Shown here: in pieces, positions 1-7,705 of the stretch
Position numbering within the stretch: the first letter of the stretch is position 1
How the letters are laid out: each line of letters starts with the position of its first letter
Origin: Candidatus Latescibacterota bacterium
Lineage (GTDB): Bacteria > Latescibacterota > UBA2968 > GCA-2709665
Length of the DNA: 8,781 nt
NCBI GenBank assembly: GCA_030746455.1
Contig: JASLMQ010000988.1
Span: 1 to 8,781 of the forward strand
Reading direction: 5' to 3'
The notes under the pieces: generated by a model
Databases searched by the model: none
Told to the model about the DNA's origin: nothing
The model's input: the letters and a program-made list of their open reading frames with translations, nothing else
Translations under genes and position numbers: made by a program

Positions 1-1
1 C

Positions 2-259
2 GGGCGAGAGTACATGCTCCTTCAGACCACGGACTTCATCTACGAGTTCACCAACAAGATCAGCTTCACCGCCAGCCAGCGCTTCCGCGCGGAGAAGCAG
101 CGGAATATCGACGCGAAGCTGACGACCACCATCTCCTTCTCACTCACCTTCTTCATCGAGAACAAGATCAACCTGACGGCCTTCGAGCAGATCACGTCCG
201 TTGAAGGAGAGCCCTTCCGCCAGAGCTTCAACGTCGGCCTCAGCTACAAGATCTTCTAG
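2..259 (+). CDS. Outer-membrane beta-barrel protein, C-terminal fragment (5' end outside window)
   Basis: The reading frame is open from base 2 to a TAG stop at 257-259, giving about 85 residues; the gene starts left of the window, and the ATG at 14 is probably internal. The sequence shows alternating polar and hydrophobic residues in three long strands separated by charged turns (around EKQRNID and TSVEGEP), as in a transmembrane beta-barrel. The end, NVGLSYKIF, fits the outer-membrane beta-signal (polar-x-Gly-x-x-aromatic-x-hydrophobic, terminal Phe) that the BAM complex recognises. This supports an integral outer-membrane protein inserted from the periplasm. The family cannot be named from so short a piece; DUF481-like or DUF3078-like barrels are possibilities only. 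It is convergent with the transketolase gene, with 142 bases between the stops. Seen: frame and strand pattern. Inferred: location. Confidence 0.7.
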   Translation, partial: GREYMLLQTTDFIYEFTNKISFTASQRFRAEKQRNIDAKLTTTISFSLTFFIENKINLTAFEQITSVEGEPFRQSFNVGLSYKIF

Positions 260-263
260 GGAT

Positions 264-295
264 CCTGCCTGCTGGTTCGAAATCCCGGCAGTAGG
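264..295 (+). terminator. Weak hairpin after the outer-membrane gene, possible terminator
   Basis: A 7-bp stem (269-275 with 285-291, one G-U pair) closes a 9-base loop, and an outer CCT/AGG pairing (264-266 with 293-295) extends it across a small internal loop. It starts five bases after the stop codon of the outer-membrane gene. There is no T-run after it, so intrinsic termination is doubtful. The rest of the 260-401 gap holds a short GC palindrome at 302-311 and nothing else that I can name. Confidence 0.25.
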
Positions 296-401
296 TCCCG
301 GCCCCCGGGGGAGAAACGTCCGTTCCCGCCTTCCTATGTTCCCGGGCCATCCGTGGACCGCACGACTGCCTGACTCCCGCCGCATCCCTCCTGCCCGCAC
401 C

Positions 402-2240
402 CTACGCGATCATCTCCTTCACCGCAGACACGATACTTCCCGCATCGATCCCGAACTTGGCGAGCAGTTCATCGGGCTTGCCCGACCTCGGTACCCCTGT
501 GACCGCCAGCTTGCGCACGGTCGCACCCGACCCGTCCAGCGCGCCCTGAACCGCCTCCCCGATGCCGCCCTCCGCGTAGTGATCCTCGACCGTGATCACC
601 TGACCGTCGGTGGCAGCGGCAGCCTGCTTGAGGCCGGCCGCGTCCACGGGCTTCACCGAGAAGACGTCCACCACCCGGATCGCGATCCCTTCCTCCTTCA
701 GGAGGTCGTGGGCCTTCAGGGCCTCCAGCAGCGTGACGCCGGCCCCCACCACCGTGACCCGGTCGTCCTCGCCCTCTCGGATCACCTTGCACTGTCCTGG
801 CTCGAACGCCTCGTCGTTCGGGTAGAGCACGGGCATGTCCGGACGCGAGGTCCGGATAAAGAACATTCCATTCTGCTCCGCCGCCAGCTTGACGCACGCC
901 TCGGCCGAGACCGCATCCGACGGGTATAGAACCGTGCACCCGGGTATGGCCCGCATCATGGCCAGGTCCTCCAGTGCCATCTGGGAGGGCCCGTCCTCCC
1001 CGATCGAGACCCCCGCGTGGGACCCCGCCATCTTGACGTTGGACCTCGAGATCGCCGCCATCCGGATCTGGTCGTACGCCCGGGTGAAGAAAGCCGCGAA
1101 GGTCGACACGAACGGGATCTTCCCCCGGGTACCCAGCCCGACCCCGGCGCCCACGATGTTCTGCTCGGCGATGTAGCCCTCGAAGAACCGGTCAGGATGG
1201 GCCTTCATGAAGGTCTCGGAAAAAGTCGAGTTCTTCGTGTCGCCGTCCAGCGCCACCACCCGAGGATCGATCTCGCCAAGCCGGGCCAGGGCGTTGCCGT
1301 AGGCCTTCCGGGTCGCCACCGCGTCATCCGGCCCGTAGCTGGGCGGCCCCAGCTGACCCACCGCCGGGTAGGGAAGCGGATCGGGAAGGTCCGCTTTCAC
1401 CGGCAGTGAAATACCCTCGTCGAGCGCAAGCTCCGCTAGCGCCCGGTCGACCTCTTCCTGGCTGGCCAACGGCTTCCCGTGCAGGCCATCCTGGTCTTCC
1501 AGGAAGGACACGCCCTTCCCTTTGTAGGTCTTGGCCACGATCGCCGTGGGCCGATCCTTTGTTGCCGCCGCCTCGTCCAGTGCCTTCTGGATCTCGGGGA
1601 AGCTGTGCCCGTCGATCCCGATCGCGTGCCACCCGAACGCCTCGAAGCGCCGGGTCAGCACCCCGATATCGTGCCCGGACATCGTCGCCTGGCTCTGACC
1701 CAGCCGGTTCACGTCCACGATCGCGCAGAGGTTATCCAGCTTGTAGTGGCTCGCGAACTGCGCACCCTCCCACACCGCGCCCTCCGCCACCTCGCCGTCT
1801 CCCATCAGCACGTACACGCGATAGCCCACCTTGTCCAGGTACTTCGCGTTGATGGCCATGCCCGCGCCCGCGGACAGCCCCTGGCCCAGTGAGCCCGTCG
1901 CCACATCGACAAACGGAAGCCGCGGCGTGGGGTGCCCCTCCAGATCGCTGTCGATCTTCCGAAGATCCAGCAGGTTCTCCACGGGGAACGCCCCCGCTTC
2001 GGCCCACGCCGCATAGAGCAAGGGCGCCGCATGTCCTTTGGACAGGACGAAGCGGTCGCTCTGCGGATGATCCGGACGCTTCGGGTCGAACCGCATCACG
2101 CCGAAGAAGAGGGCCGCCACCAGATCGGCCGCCGACATGCATGAGGTGGGATGCCCAGAGTTGGACTCGAACGTGGCCCGGATGCTGTGGGCTCGAAGGC
2201 GATTCGCTACGGCCTGAAGCTTGGCGGGATCGGCACTCAC
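402..2240 (-). CDS. tkt: Transketolase, short (vertebrate-like) type
   Basis: Thiamine-diphosphate enzyme that moves two-carbon ketol units between sugar phosphates in the non-oxidative pentose phosphate pathway, in the cytoplasm. With the GTG start chosen here it has 612 residues, close to human transketolase (about 620) and shorter than E. coli TktA (about 660). Visible motifs, numbered from that GTG: SGHPTSC near 29-35, SKGHA near 67-71, the ThDP/metal motif GDGEVAEG near 147-154 ending in DVN, the catalytic Glu in AEQN near 359, the pyrimidine-domain stretch HAGVSIGEDGPSQMA near 408-422, FIRTSRP near 461-467, and the C-terminal domain with VEDHYAEGGIGEA. All three domains and expected catalytic residues are present. 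Start choice: the GTG at 2238-2240 has GGAGGG eight bases upstream; an in-frame ATG at 2256-2258 would add six residues but lacks a ribosome binding site. It lies 68 bases downstream of the TPR membrane gene on the same strand. Confidence 0.95.
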   Translation of the reverse strand: MSADPAKLQAVANRLRAHSIRATFESNSGHPTSCMSAADLVAALFFGVMRFDPKRPDHPQSDRFVLSKGHAAPLLYAAWAEAGAFPVENLLDLRKIDSDLEGHPTPRLPFVDVATGSLGQGLSAGAGMAINAKYLDKVGYRVYVLMGDGEVAEGAVWEGAQFASHYKLDNLCAIVDVNRLGQSQATMSGHDIGVLTRRFEAFGWHAIGIDGHSFPEIQKALDEAAATKDRPTAIVAKTYKGKGVSFLEDQDGLHGKPLASQEEVDRALAELALDEGISLPVKADLPDPLPYPAVGQLGPPSYGPDDAVATRKAYGNALARLGEIDPRVVALDGDTKNSTFSETFMKAHPDRFFEGYIAEQNIVGAGVGLGTRGKIPFVSTFAAFFTRAYDQIRMAAISRSNVKMAGSHAGVSIGEDGPSQMALEDLAMMRAIPGCTVLYPSDAVSAEACVKLAAEQNGMFFIRTSRPDMPVLYPNDEAFEPGQCKVIREGEDDRVTVVGAGVTLLEALKAHDLLKEEGIAIRVVDVFSVKPVDAAGLKQAAAATDGQVITVEDHYAEGGIGEAVQGALDGSGATVRKLAVTGVPRSGKPDELLAKFGIDAGSIVSAVKEMIA

Positions 2241-2248
2241 GGGTCTGT

Positions 2249-2254
2249 CCCTCC
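2249..2254 (-). promoter_or_regulatory. Ribosome binding site deciding the transketolase start
   Basis: Read on the minus strand, GGAGGG lies 8 bases before the GTG at 2240-2238. The competing ATG (2258-2256) is preceded by a pyrimidine-rich stretch (CTTTCATTCCT) with no Shine-Dalgarno match. The motif therefore favours the GTG and places the ATG inside the leader. Confidence 0.65.
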
Positions 2255-2308
2255 GCATAGGAATGAAAGGCTGCGTATCTGCGAGTTCTGGTTCAGAGGC
2301 ACTGGTAT

Positions 2309-4645
2309 TTATCGTCTGCCGGCACCTCTTGGGCCCGGCGGATTGCCATACAGCGCGTTGTACCGCTTGATGTAGGGCTCGGCTTCCCGCTCACGCCCCA
2401 TCTCGATGTACAGGGCGCAGATGTTGTGGAGCGCGTCCCGGTTCGTGGCGTCGATAGCCAGGATCCGCTCGCAGGCCCCCAGGCTCGCGCGCAGATCGCC
2501 GACTTGGTAGGCCGCCGACACCACGTTCAGAAGGAATGGGATGTGGTCTGGCTCTTCCTCGGCCGCCTCCTGGAAAAGCGCCAGCGCGCGCGCGATCTCC
2601 CCCCGCCGCTTCAGATAGATTCCGAGCCCGTTCTTGGCGGCGGGGTTGTCGGCATCCACAGAGAGCGAACGCCGGAACGCCATCTCGCTGTCCCACGTGC
2701 GGCCGACACTGTGGTATGCGACCCCCAGGTTTGCCCAGGCGTCGGAATCGTCAGGGCCCAGCGACACGGCACGCTGGAGCATCTTGATACCCTCGGCCAT
2801 CCGGCCGGATTTCCCGTAGACCACGCCGATCAGCGTGTGGGCCCGTGCGTTCTCCCCATCAAGCGCAACCGCCTGTTCCAGCGCTTCGGCGGCCTCTCTC
2901 GCCAGGCCCTGGGCGTCGAGGGTGGTGCCGAGCTCCACATACGCATCCGCCTGGTCCGGGTCCAGCTCGAGCGCCTCGCGGCAAATCCTGACGGCCGATT
3001 CGAACCGGCCGGCCTTCCGATAGTACCGGGCGAGATGGAGCCGCGCCTCGACGAAATCCGGCGCCGTCCGAATCGCCTGGAGGAGCTGGGTCTCGACAGC
3101 GGCAGATGAATCCGTCTCATCCAGAAGGCGCAGAACGTTCGACAGGTACCGTGCGTGCCTTGGATGGAGGCGGAAGGCATGCCTGGCGGCTCTCAGTGCC
3201 GCGCCGTGATTTCCCTGCCGCTCGTGGTATCCTCTCAGTTCGTCGTAGGAGGCCCCCAGGGCGTGGAGCGACAGGCGTGATTCCCCTTCCAGCAGCGTCT
3301 CGAACCGCTCGACCGACCGCCGATCATCGGCGTTTACCCCTAGCCAGGGGAACAGGTGGAACAGGGCGACGGCGGTCGCGATCCAGCCAGCGGCCCCCTG
3401 AGCCGATTGCGGGACGTGGCGCGCGAGCAGATACGCGGCAAGCGTCGCCAGGGGCACCGCGGAGATGCTGGACAGGTCCCAATCCCGAAAGGCCCCGATC
3501 TCCGGGTTGAACAGCGTCGAGAAAGCCAGGAATCCCGCCGATGCGGCCCCCAGGAACGCCGCAGCCGGGTCGCTCCACCAGACCCTTGCCCCGACCCCGG
3601 CAAGAACCAGAAGGCACAGGGGCAGGCCTATGGGGAAGGCCAGCAGCTGGCCGTTGATCACGTCGACGATGTGGACCGCCGACAGGAGGGTGTGGGGCCG
3701 GCTATGCGGCTCTCCGCTCCACAGCGGCACCGTGTGGGGACCCGTGTCGCTCAGGCGGATCAGCTCGGCGCCGAATCCCAGCCCGACGGCCAGTACGAGG
3801 ACCGCAACGGTCAGGGGAAACGCCACCGCCTGCGCCCACAACCCGAGCCGGGTCAGTGCTCGTTGCCGCAGCGCGAGAAGGGCGAACGAAGGCACCAGCA
3901 CCAGGGCCACCAGGTGGAGCGCACACGAAAATCCCAGAGCCACACCCGCCCACGCAAGCGACCGTTTCCCCTCCAGGGCAGCCACTCCCGCCTGGAGGTA
4001 GAACAGCACCGCAACCGTCACCGGTGCGTAGTGTTCGACGTATCCGAAGAACAGCTGAACCGTGCCCAGAGACAGGAGCAGGCAGCCCGCAACGACCCGC
4101 TCCACCCGGCTCCGACCGATCCACCGGGCAACCGACAACGTGATCAAGACGTAGAGCACGCCGCACGCGAGGCTCAGGCCACGATAGACCCGCTCCGCAT
4201 CGGCTTCCCCGGCCCCGTCCAAGGCGCCGTAGACGAGCCGTACCAGCCCGATCGTCAGCGGCTCTCCTTCCAGCCGCCCGAGGGGAACGGTCAGCTCCCG
4301 GACCCAGAGGGCCCCGTCCCCGAGAAGGTGCACCTGCACTCTGAACAGCCAGAAGAGACCCAGAACGCCTGCCGCGACGACGGCATGGACAGCCAGCTTG
4401 TACGGAGGCCGGAGGCTCGGGGAGGGAAGCCGCGATAGCGACCGGGTCCCGAACCAGGCAACAGGGGGGAGAATGAGGAAGAGGACCGTCGCTGCTACTC
4501 CGAAGCGCAGCCAGGCGGGGTAGAAGCCCAGGAGATGAACACCCCACCCCCAGGGACCCCATCCACTCGCGAAGATCAGGTGCACCAGGATGACAAGCGC
4601 ACCTGCACCAGAAAGGCCCCAGACGAAGAACCGCTCCCGCAGCAT
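2309..4645 (-). CDS. Multi-pass membrane protein with C-terminal TPR array (possible GT-C-type glycosyltransferase)
   Basis: 778 residues. The N-terminal part, about 1-435, is very hydrophobic with roughly 10-12 membrane segments (for example near 8-28, 44-66, 83-102, 155-172, 183-223, 229-252, 267-291, 333-351, 361-380, 393-410, 417-435). The C-terminal part, about 460-768, reads as some nine tandem 34-residue tetratricopeptide repeats, with typical phrases such as LDPDQADAYVELG and PDDSDAWANLGVAYHSVGR. Polar, conserved-looking motifs occur between membrane segments: HLLGDGALWVREL (106-118), GYVEHYAP (201-208) and NPEIGAFRDWD (380-390). An acidic residue in the first large loop and a many-pass topology resemble GT-C lipid-sugar-dependent glycosyltransferases, and membrane-plus-TPR fusion recalls eukaryotic TMTC O-mannosyltransferases, but this is architectural analogy only. 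Start: the ATG at 4645 has no clear ribosome binding site, but the hydrophobic N-terminus fits it. It is divergent from the isomerase and upstream of transketolase. Confidence 0.8.
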   Translation of the reverse strand: MLRERFFVWGLSGAGALVILVHLIFASGWGPWGWGVHLLGFYPAWLRFGVAATVLFLILPPVAWFGTRSLSRLPSPSLRPPYKLAVHAVVAAGVLGLFWLFRVQVHLLGDGALWVRELTVPLGRLEGEPLTIGLVRLVYGALDGAGEADAERVYRGLSLACGVLYVLITLSVARWIGRSRVERVVAGCLLLSLGTVQLFFGYVEHYAPVTVAVLFYLQAGVAALEGKRSLAWAGVALGFSCALHLVALVLVPSFALLALRQRALTRLGLWAQAVAFPLTVAVLVLAVGLGFGAELIRLSDTGPHTVPLWSGEPHSRPHTLLSAVHIVDVINGQLLAFPIGLPLCLLVLAGVGARVWWSDPAAAFLGAASAGFLAFSTLFNPEIGAFRDWDLSSISAVPLATLAAYLLARHVPQSAQGAAGWIATAVALFHLFPWLGVNADDRRSVERFETLLEGESRLSLHALGASYDELRGYHERQGNHGAALRAARHAFRLHPRHARYLSNVLRLLDETDSSAAVETQLLQAIRTAPDFVEARLHLARYYRKAGRFESAVRICREALELDPDQADAYVELGTTLDAQGLAREAAEALEQAVALDGENARAHTLIGVVYGKSGRMAEGIKMLQRAVSLGPDDSDAWANLGVAYHSVGRTWDSEMAFRRSLSVDADNPAAKNGLGIYLKRRGEIARALALFQEAAEEEPDHIPFLLNVVSAAYQVGDLRASLGACERILAIDATNRDALHNICALYIEMGREREAEPYIKRYNALYGNPPGPRGAGRR

Positions 4646-4798
4646 CGGGCCACGCCAGTATGGGTCACAGGGAAGACGACACGCGACAGTCAGGTCCTAA
4701 GATAACCGGCCCCCATGCAAAAGGCCAGACCTAAATGGGCCACCCGTGTCCGTCGGGTCGAGAATCGCCCGAGTTGTGGTCTGGGCTCTGCTTCCTGC

Positions 4799-4858
4799 CC
4801 GGCGGATTTGTCTGGCCCTGACGGTCTTGCTGTGGTATTATTCACCCCGATCCGCCGG
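4799..4858. repeat. Perfect 9-bp inverted repeat around the isomerase promoter
   Basis: CCGGCGGAT at 4799-4807 is exactly inverted at 4850-4858 (ATCCGCCGG), with 42 bases between and about 51 bp from centre to centre, close to five helical turns. The arms sit on either side of the candidate -10 element. They could be paired operator half-sites for a looping or dimeric regulator, or the base of a long stem. Chance is possible in GC-rich DNA. Confidence 0.4.
4833..4841 (+). promoter_or_regulatory. Candidate extended -10 promoter for the isomerase-dehydratase operon
   Basis: TGGTATTAT matches the extended -10 form TGn-TATAAT (one mismatch in the hexamer) and stands out in a GC-rich intergenic region. 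No good -35 hexamer lies 16-18 bases upstream (the position holds TGGCCC), which is common for extended -10 promoters. Initiation near 4848 would give a leader of about 48 bases before the ATG at 4896. The 4646-4895 gap separates divergent genes; I found no convincing minus-strand promoter in it. Confidence 0.4.
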
Positions 4859-4881
4859 ACGCGGAAACTCACCACCCTTTG

Positions 4882-4887
4882 AGGAGG
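4882..4887 (+). promoter_or_regulatory. Strong ribosome binding site of the isomerase gene
   Basis: A perfect AGGAGG lies 8 bases before the ATG at 4896. It fixes the start and argues against the in-frame GTG at 4746, which would add 50 residues and place the promoter inside the gene. Confidence 0.8.
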
Positions 4888-4895
4888 AGCAAGAC

Positions 4896-5669
4896 ATGTC
4901 CAGCACATGCCTGGCGGCCCAGATGTACACGGTCCGCGAGTTCACGAAAACGCCCGCAGACATCGCCGCCTCGATCAAGAAGGTCAGCGACCTGGGATAC
5001 GAAGCCATGCAGACCTCGGCCTTCGGCGACATCGACCCGAAGGAGCTGAAGAAGATAGCCGACGACGCGGGCATGGCGATCTGTGCCACACACATCGGCT
5101 TCGAGCAGATGCGCGACGATACCCAGGCCGTCATCGACGAGCATCACACCTGGGAGTGCAAGTACCCCGCCATTGGCGGAATGCCTGCGGAATACAGGGA
5201 GGCCGGTGGCGACGGCTACCGCCGATTCGCAGTAGAGGCCTCCGAAGTGGCCCGCAAGCTCGCCGATGCCGGTCTCACCTTCGCCTACCACAACCACAGC
5301 CACGAACTCGAACGGTTCGGCGATCGCACCGGCCTGGACATCCTCTTCGAAGACAGCGATCCCGAGGTCTTCCAGATGGAGATCGACACCTACTGGATCC
5401 AGCACGGCGGCGCCGATCCGGCCGCGTGGATCCGAAAGGCCAGCGGCCGCGTCGATCTGGTCCACGTGAAGGACATGCGGATGAGGGGGCGCGAGCAGCT
5501 CTTTGCCGAGGTGGGTGAGGGCAACCTGAACTGGGCGTCCATCGTTGAAGCCTCCAAGGAGGCCGGGGCCAAGTGGTACATCGTGGAGCAGGACCAGTGT
5601 TACGAGCGCGACTGCTTCGACAGCCTGGGCATCAGCCTCAAGAACCTCAAGGCGATGGGCCTGCAATAG
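4896..5669 (+). CDS. Sugar (phosphate) isomerase/epimerase-like TIM-barrel protein
   Basis: 257 residues, typical for the xylose-isomerase-like TIM-barrel superfamily (AP-endonuclease family 2 fold), which includes sugar and ketose epimerases, hydroxypyruvate isomerase and inosose dehydratase. The start AAQMYTVREF and the pattern of strands with DLGYEAMQT (32-40) fit the first barrel strands. Likely metal and substrate residues are in YHNHSHE (131-137), MEIDTYW (161-167), HVKD (190-193) and EQD (231-233); GEGNLNW (208-214) matches the usual phrase before the last barrel strand. It has no signal peptide, so it is cytoplasmic. The next gene, a sugar-acid dehydratase, starts 12 bases after the stop on the same strand, so both probably act on the same sugar route. 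Superfamily assignment is firm; substrate and reaction are not. An isomerase, an epimerase or a dehydratase of a keto-sugar are all possible. Confidence 0.85.
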   Translation: MSSTCLAAQMYTVREFTKTPADIAASIKKVSDLGYEAMQTSAFGDIDPKELKKIADDAGMAICATHIGFEQMRDDTQAVIDEHHTWECKYPAIGGMPAEYREAGGDGYRRFAVEASEVARKLADAGLTFAYHNHSHELERFGDRTGLDILFEDSDPEVFQMEIDTYWIQHGGADPAAWIRKASGRVDLVHVKDMRMRGREQLFAEVGEGNLNWASIVEASKEAGAKWYIVEQDQCYERDCFDSLGISLKNLKAMGLQ

Positions 5670-5672
5670 GGA
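5668..5672 (+). promoter_or_regulatory. Ribosome binding site supporting a TTG start for the dehydratase
   Basis: AGGGA overlaps the stop codon of the isomerase gene and lies 9 bases before the TTG at 5682, suggesting coupled translation. The next in-frame candidate, GTG at 5766, has no such site. Confidence 0.45.
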
Positions 5673-5681
5673 TCCAGTCAC

Positions 5682-7685
5682 TTGACGAATCCGAACAGTG
5701 CCAGCGACGCGTTCCGCGTCCCGTTCAGCGACATCGTCCAGTCCGATGACGCGTCGATCGACCAGGTGAGGAGCCGGGCCCCCGGCCCCGAGGGCCGGCT
5801 CGCCGCGCTCACCGAGGAGCAGGTCGTCAACTCCCCCAGCGGGGACATCTTCGGCTTCAGCGAAAGCGCGGGGATGGGCTGGAAGCCCGAGGCTCTGGGC
5901 CGGCCGGAGTTCCTCATCGTGAGCAACCTGGGCGGCCTGCGTGCCCACGACGGATCCCCGCTGGCCCTGGGCTACCACACCGGCCACTGGGAGATCGGGC
6001 TCCTGATCGAAGAGGCAGCCAGGGAGATCGCGCGGCTGGGCGGGATCCCCTTTGCCGCACATTGCACCGACCCGTGCGACGGCCGGTCTCAGGGCACCAC
6101 CGGGATGCTGGATAGCCTGGCCTACCGGAACGACGCCTCGACAGTGCTTCGCCGCCTGATCCGGTCGTTACCCACCCGCAGGGGCGTCGTGGGTGTGGGC
6201 ACCTGCGACAAGGGTCTTCCGGCCGTGCTGATGGCGCTTGCCGCCGCCCACGATCTACCCGTTCTGTTGGTCCCTGGCGGGGTAACTCTCCCTCCGGAAG
6301 ACGGCGAGGACGCGGGCAAGATCCAGTCGGTAGGCGCCCGGCTCGCGCACGGGGAGATGACCACCGAGGAGGTCAAGGACCTGGGGTGCCGGGCCTGCGC
6401 CACGCCCGGCGGGGGATGCCAGTTCTTCGGCACCGCGGGTACAACCCAGGTCGTCGCCGAGGCCCTTGGCCTGGCCCTTCCGCACGCCGCCCTGGCCCCC
6501 TCGGGAGATCCGGTCTGGCTCGACATGGCCCGCCGGTCCGGGAGGGCGATCCTGGCCCTACAGGCGGCTGGCATCACTTCCCAAGATATCCTCACCGACG
6601 ATGCCTTCCACAACGCGATGGTGGCCCACGCGGCCTTTGGGGGATCCACCAACCTGCTGTTGCACATTCCGGCCATCGCCTTCGCCGCCCGCCGGTCTCG
6701 TCCCAGGGTGGATGACTGGAACCGCATCAATCGACAGGTTCCTCGCCTGGTCGATGTCCTTCCCAATGGTCCCGAGTATCACCCCACCGTTCGTGCCTTC
6801 CTTGCCGGCGGCGTACCCGAGGTGATGCTCCACCTCCGCCGCCTGGGCCTCCTCAGAGAGGGCGCGCTCACGGCCACCGGTCGCACGCTGGGCCAGAACC
6901 TGGACTGGTGGGCGTCCTCACAGCGCCGGGAACGCTTCCGCCAGTCGTTGCGGGACCTGGACGGGGTGGATCCGGATGACGTGATCATGAATCCGGATCG
7001 TGCCAGGTCGAAAGGCCTGACCAGCACGGTCTGCTTCCCCACCGGAAACATCGCTCCCGAGGGGTCGGTTATCAAGAGCACGGCCATCGATCCCTCTGTG
7101 GTTGGGTCCGATGGCATCTTCCGCACGCGTGGACCGGTCAAGATCTTCACCACCGAGCGCGCGGCCATCGCGGCGCTGAAGGACAGCGGACCCGGCGGGA
7201 TCGAGCCCGGCGACATCATGGTCCTGATGTGCCGCGGCCCGATGGGCGCGGGCATGGAGGAGATCGCTCAGATCACCACCTCGCTCAAGTACCTGCCGTT
7301 CGGCAAGCACGTCTCCGTACTCACCGACGCGCGCTTTTCGGGCTTCTCCACGGGTGCCTGCATCGGACACGTGGGCCCCGAGGCCCTCGCAGGGGGTCCC
7401 ATCGGAAGGCTCACCGATGGCGACGTCGTCGAGATCGTGATCGACCTCCACAACCTGGAGGGCAGCATCGATCTCGTGGGCCATGGTGACCAAACCTTCG
7501 ACGCGGACGAGGGCGCGCGCATCCTCTCCGAGCGTGTCCCGCATCCCGACCTGGCGCCGGACCCCAATCTGCCGGAGGACACTCGGCTCTGGGCGGCCCT
7601 GCAGAATGTGGGCGGCGGCACGTGGGGCGGCTGCGTCTACGACGTCGACGCCATCGTCGACGCCCTGAACAGGTCTGGCACCTGA
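5682..7685 (+). CDS. yjhG: YjhG/YagF-family D-xylonate-type dehydratase (IlvD/Edd superfamily)
   Basis: Iron-sulfur dehydratase of 667 residues, near the 655 of E. coli YjhG and YagF, which convert D-xylonate to 2-dehydro-3-deoxy-D-xylonate. Recalled YjhG sequence matches along its whole length, including [19 protein letters not shown]-type ([14 protein letters not shown], 129-141), [16 protein letters not shown] (175-181), [80 protein letters not shown] and a C-terminal [11 protein letters not shown]. Probable cluster ligands are Cys132, Cys175 and Cys246 (in [12 protein letters not shown]); the Ser in DARFSG (553) matches the catalytic Ser known in related aldonate dehydratases. No key residue is missing. 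The start is a TTG with AGGGA upstream, 12 bases after the isomerase stop. No 2-keto-3-deoxy-acid aldolase is in the window, so the substrate is inferred from family only; other aldonic acids are possible. Confidence 0.93.
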   Translation: MTNPNSASDAFRVPFSDIVQSDDASIDQVRSRAPGPEGRLAALTEEQVVNSPSGDIFGFSESAGMGWKPEALGRPEFLIVSNLGGLRAHDGSPLALGYHTGHWEIGLLIEEAAREIARLGGIPFAAHCTDPCDGRSQGTTGMLDSLAYRNDASTVLRRLIRSLPTRRGVVGVGTCDKGLPAVLMALAAAHDLPVLLVPGGVTLPPEDGEDAGKIQSVGARLAHGEMTTEEVKDLGCRACATPGGGCQFFGTAGTTQVVAEALGLALPHAALAPSGDPVWLDMARRSGRAILALQAAGITSQDILTDDAFHNAMVAHAAFGGSTNLLLHIPAIAFAARRSRPRVDDWNRINRQVPRLVDVLPNGPEYHPTVRAFLAGGVPEVMLHLRRLGLLREGALTATGRTLGQNLDWWASSQRRERFRQSLRDLDGVDPDDVIMNPDRARSKGLTSTVCFPTGNIAPEGSVIKSTAIDPSVVGSDGIFRTRGPVKIFTTERAAIAALKDSGPGGIEPGDIMVLMCRGPMGAGMEEIAQITTSLKYLPFGKHVSVLTDARFSGFSTGACIGHVGPEALAGGPIGRLTDGDVVEIVIDLHNLEGSIDLVGHGDQTFDADEGARILSERVPHPDLAPDPNLPEDTRLWAALQNVGGGTWGGCVYDVDAIVDALNRSGT

Positions 7686-7705
7686 CCATCGTTCGGCAAC
7701 ACACG

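Noticed and set aside
257..265. TAGGGATCC repeated exactly at two stop codons (257-265 and 5667-5675)
   Set aside because: A 9-base match containing a common stop context and GGATCC, with unrelated flanks; most likely coincidence.
274..287. tRNA T-loop-like sequence (GGTTCGAAATCC) after the outer-membrane gene
   Set aside because: It has one base too many between the TTCGA core and the following CC, and no acceptor, D or anticodon arms are found upstream, where the outer-membrane coding sequence lies.
201..929. Plus-strand open frame of 242 codons running from the outer-membrane gene into the transketolase region
   Set aside because: It overlaps the outer-membrane gene in another frame and is antisense to transketolase; the Arg- and Pro-rich translation is that of a shadow frame.
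2241..2308. Possible separate promoter for transketolase in the 68-base gap
   Set aside because: No paired -35/-10 elements were seen on the minus strand; co-transcription with the upstream membrane/TPR gene is at least as likely.
4746..4895. In-frame extension of the isomerase from a GTG at 4746, adding 50 residues with a hydrophobic stretch that looks like a signal anchor
   Set aside because: A perfect AGGAGG sits 8 bases before the ATG at 4896, the TIM-barrel fold begins there, and the candidate promoter lies inside the extension. No ribosome binding site precedes the GTG.
4869..6062. Long minus-strand open frame (about 397 codons) across the isomerase and dehydratase genes
   Set aside because: It lies antisense to two clearly recognised enzymes, has low-complexity composition typical of shadow frames in GC-rich DNA, and matches no family I know. 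The same holds for the plus-strand frame at 3356-4438 and the minus-strand frame at 6918-7778.
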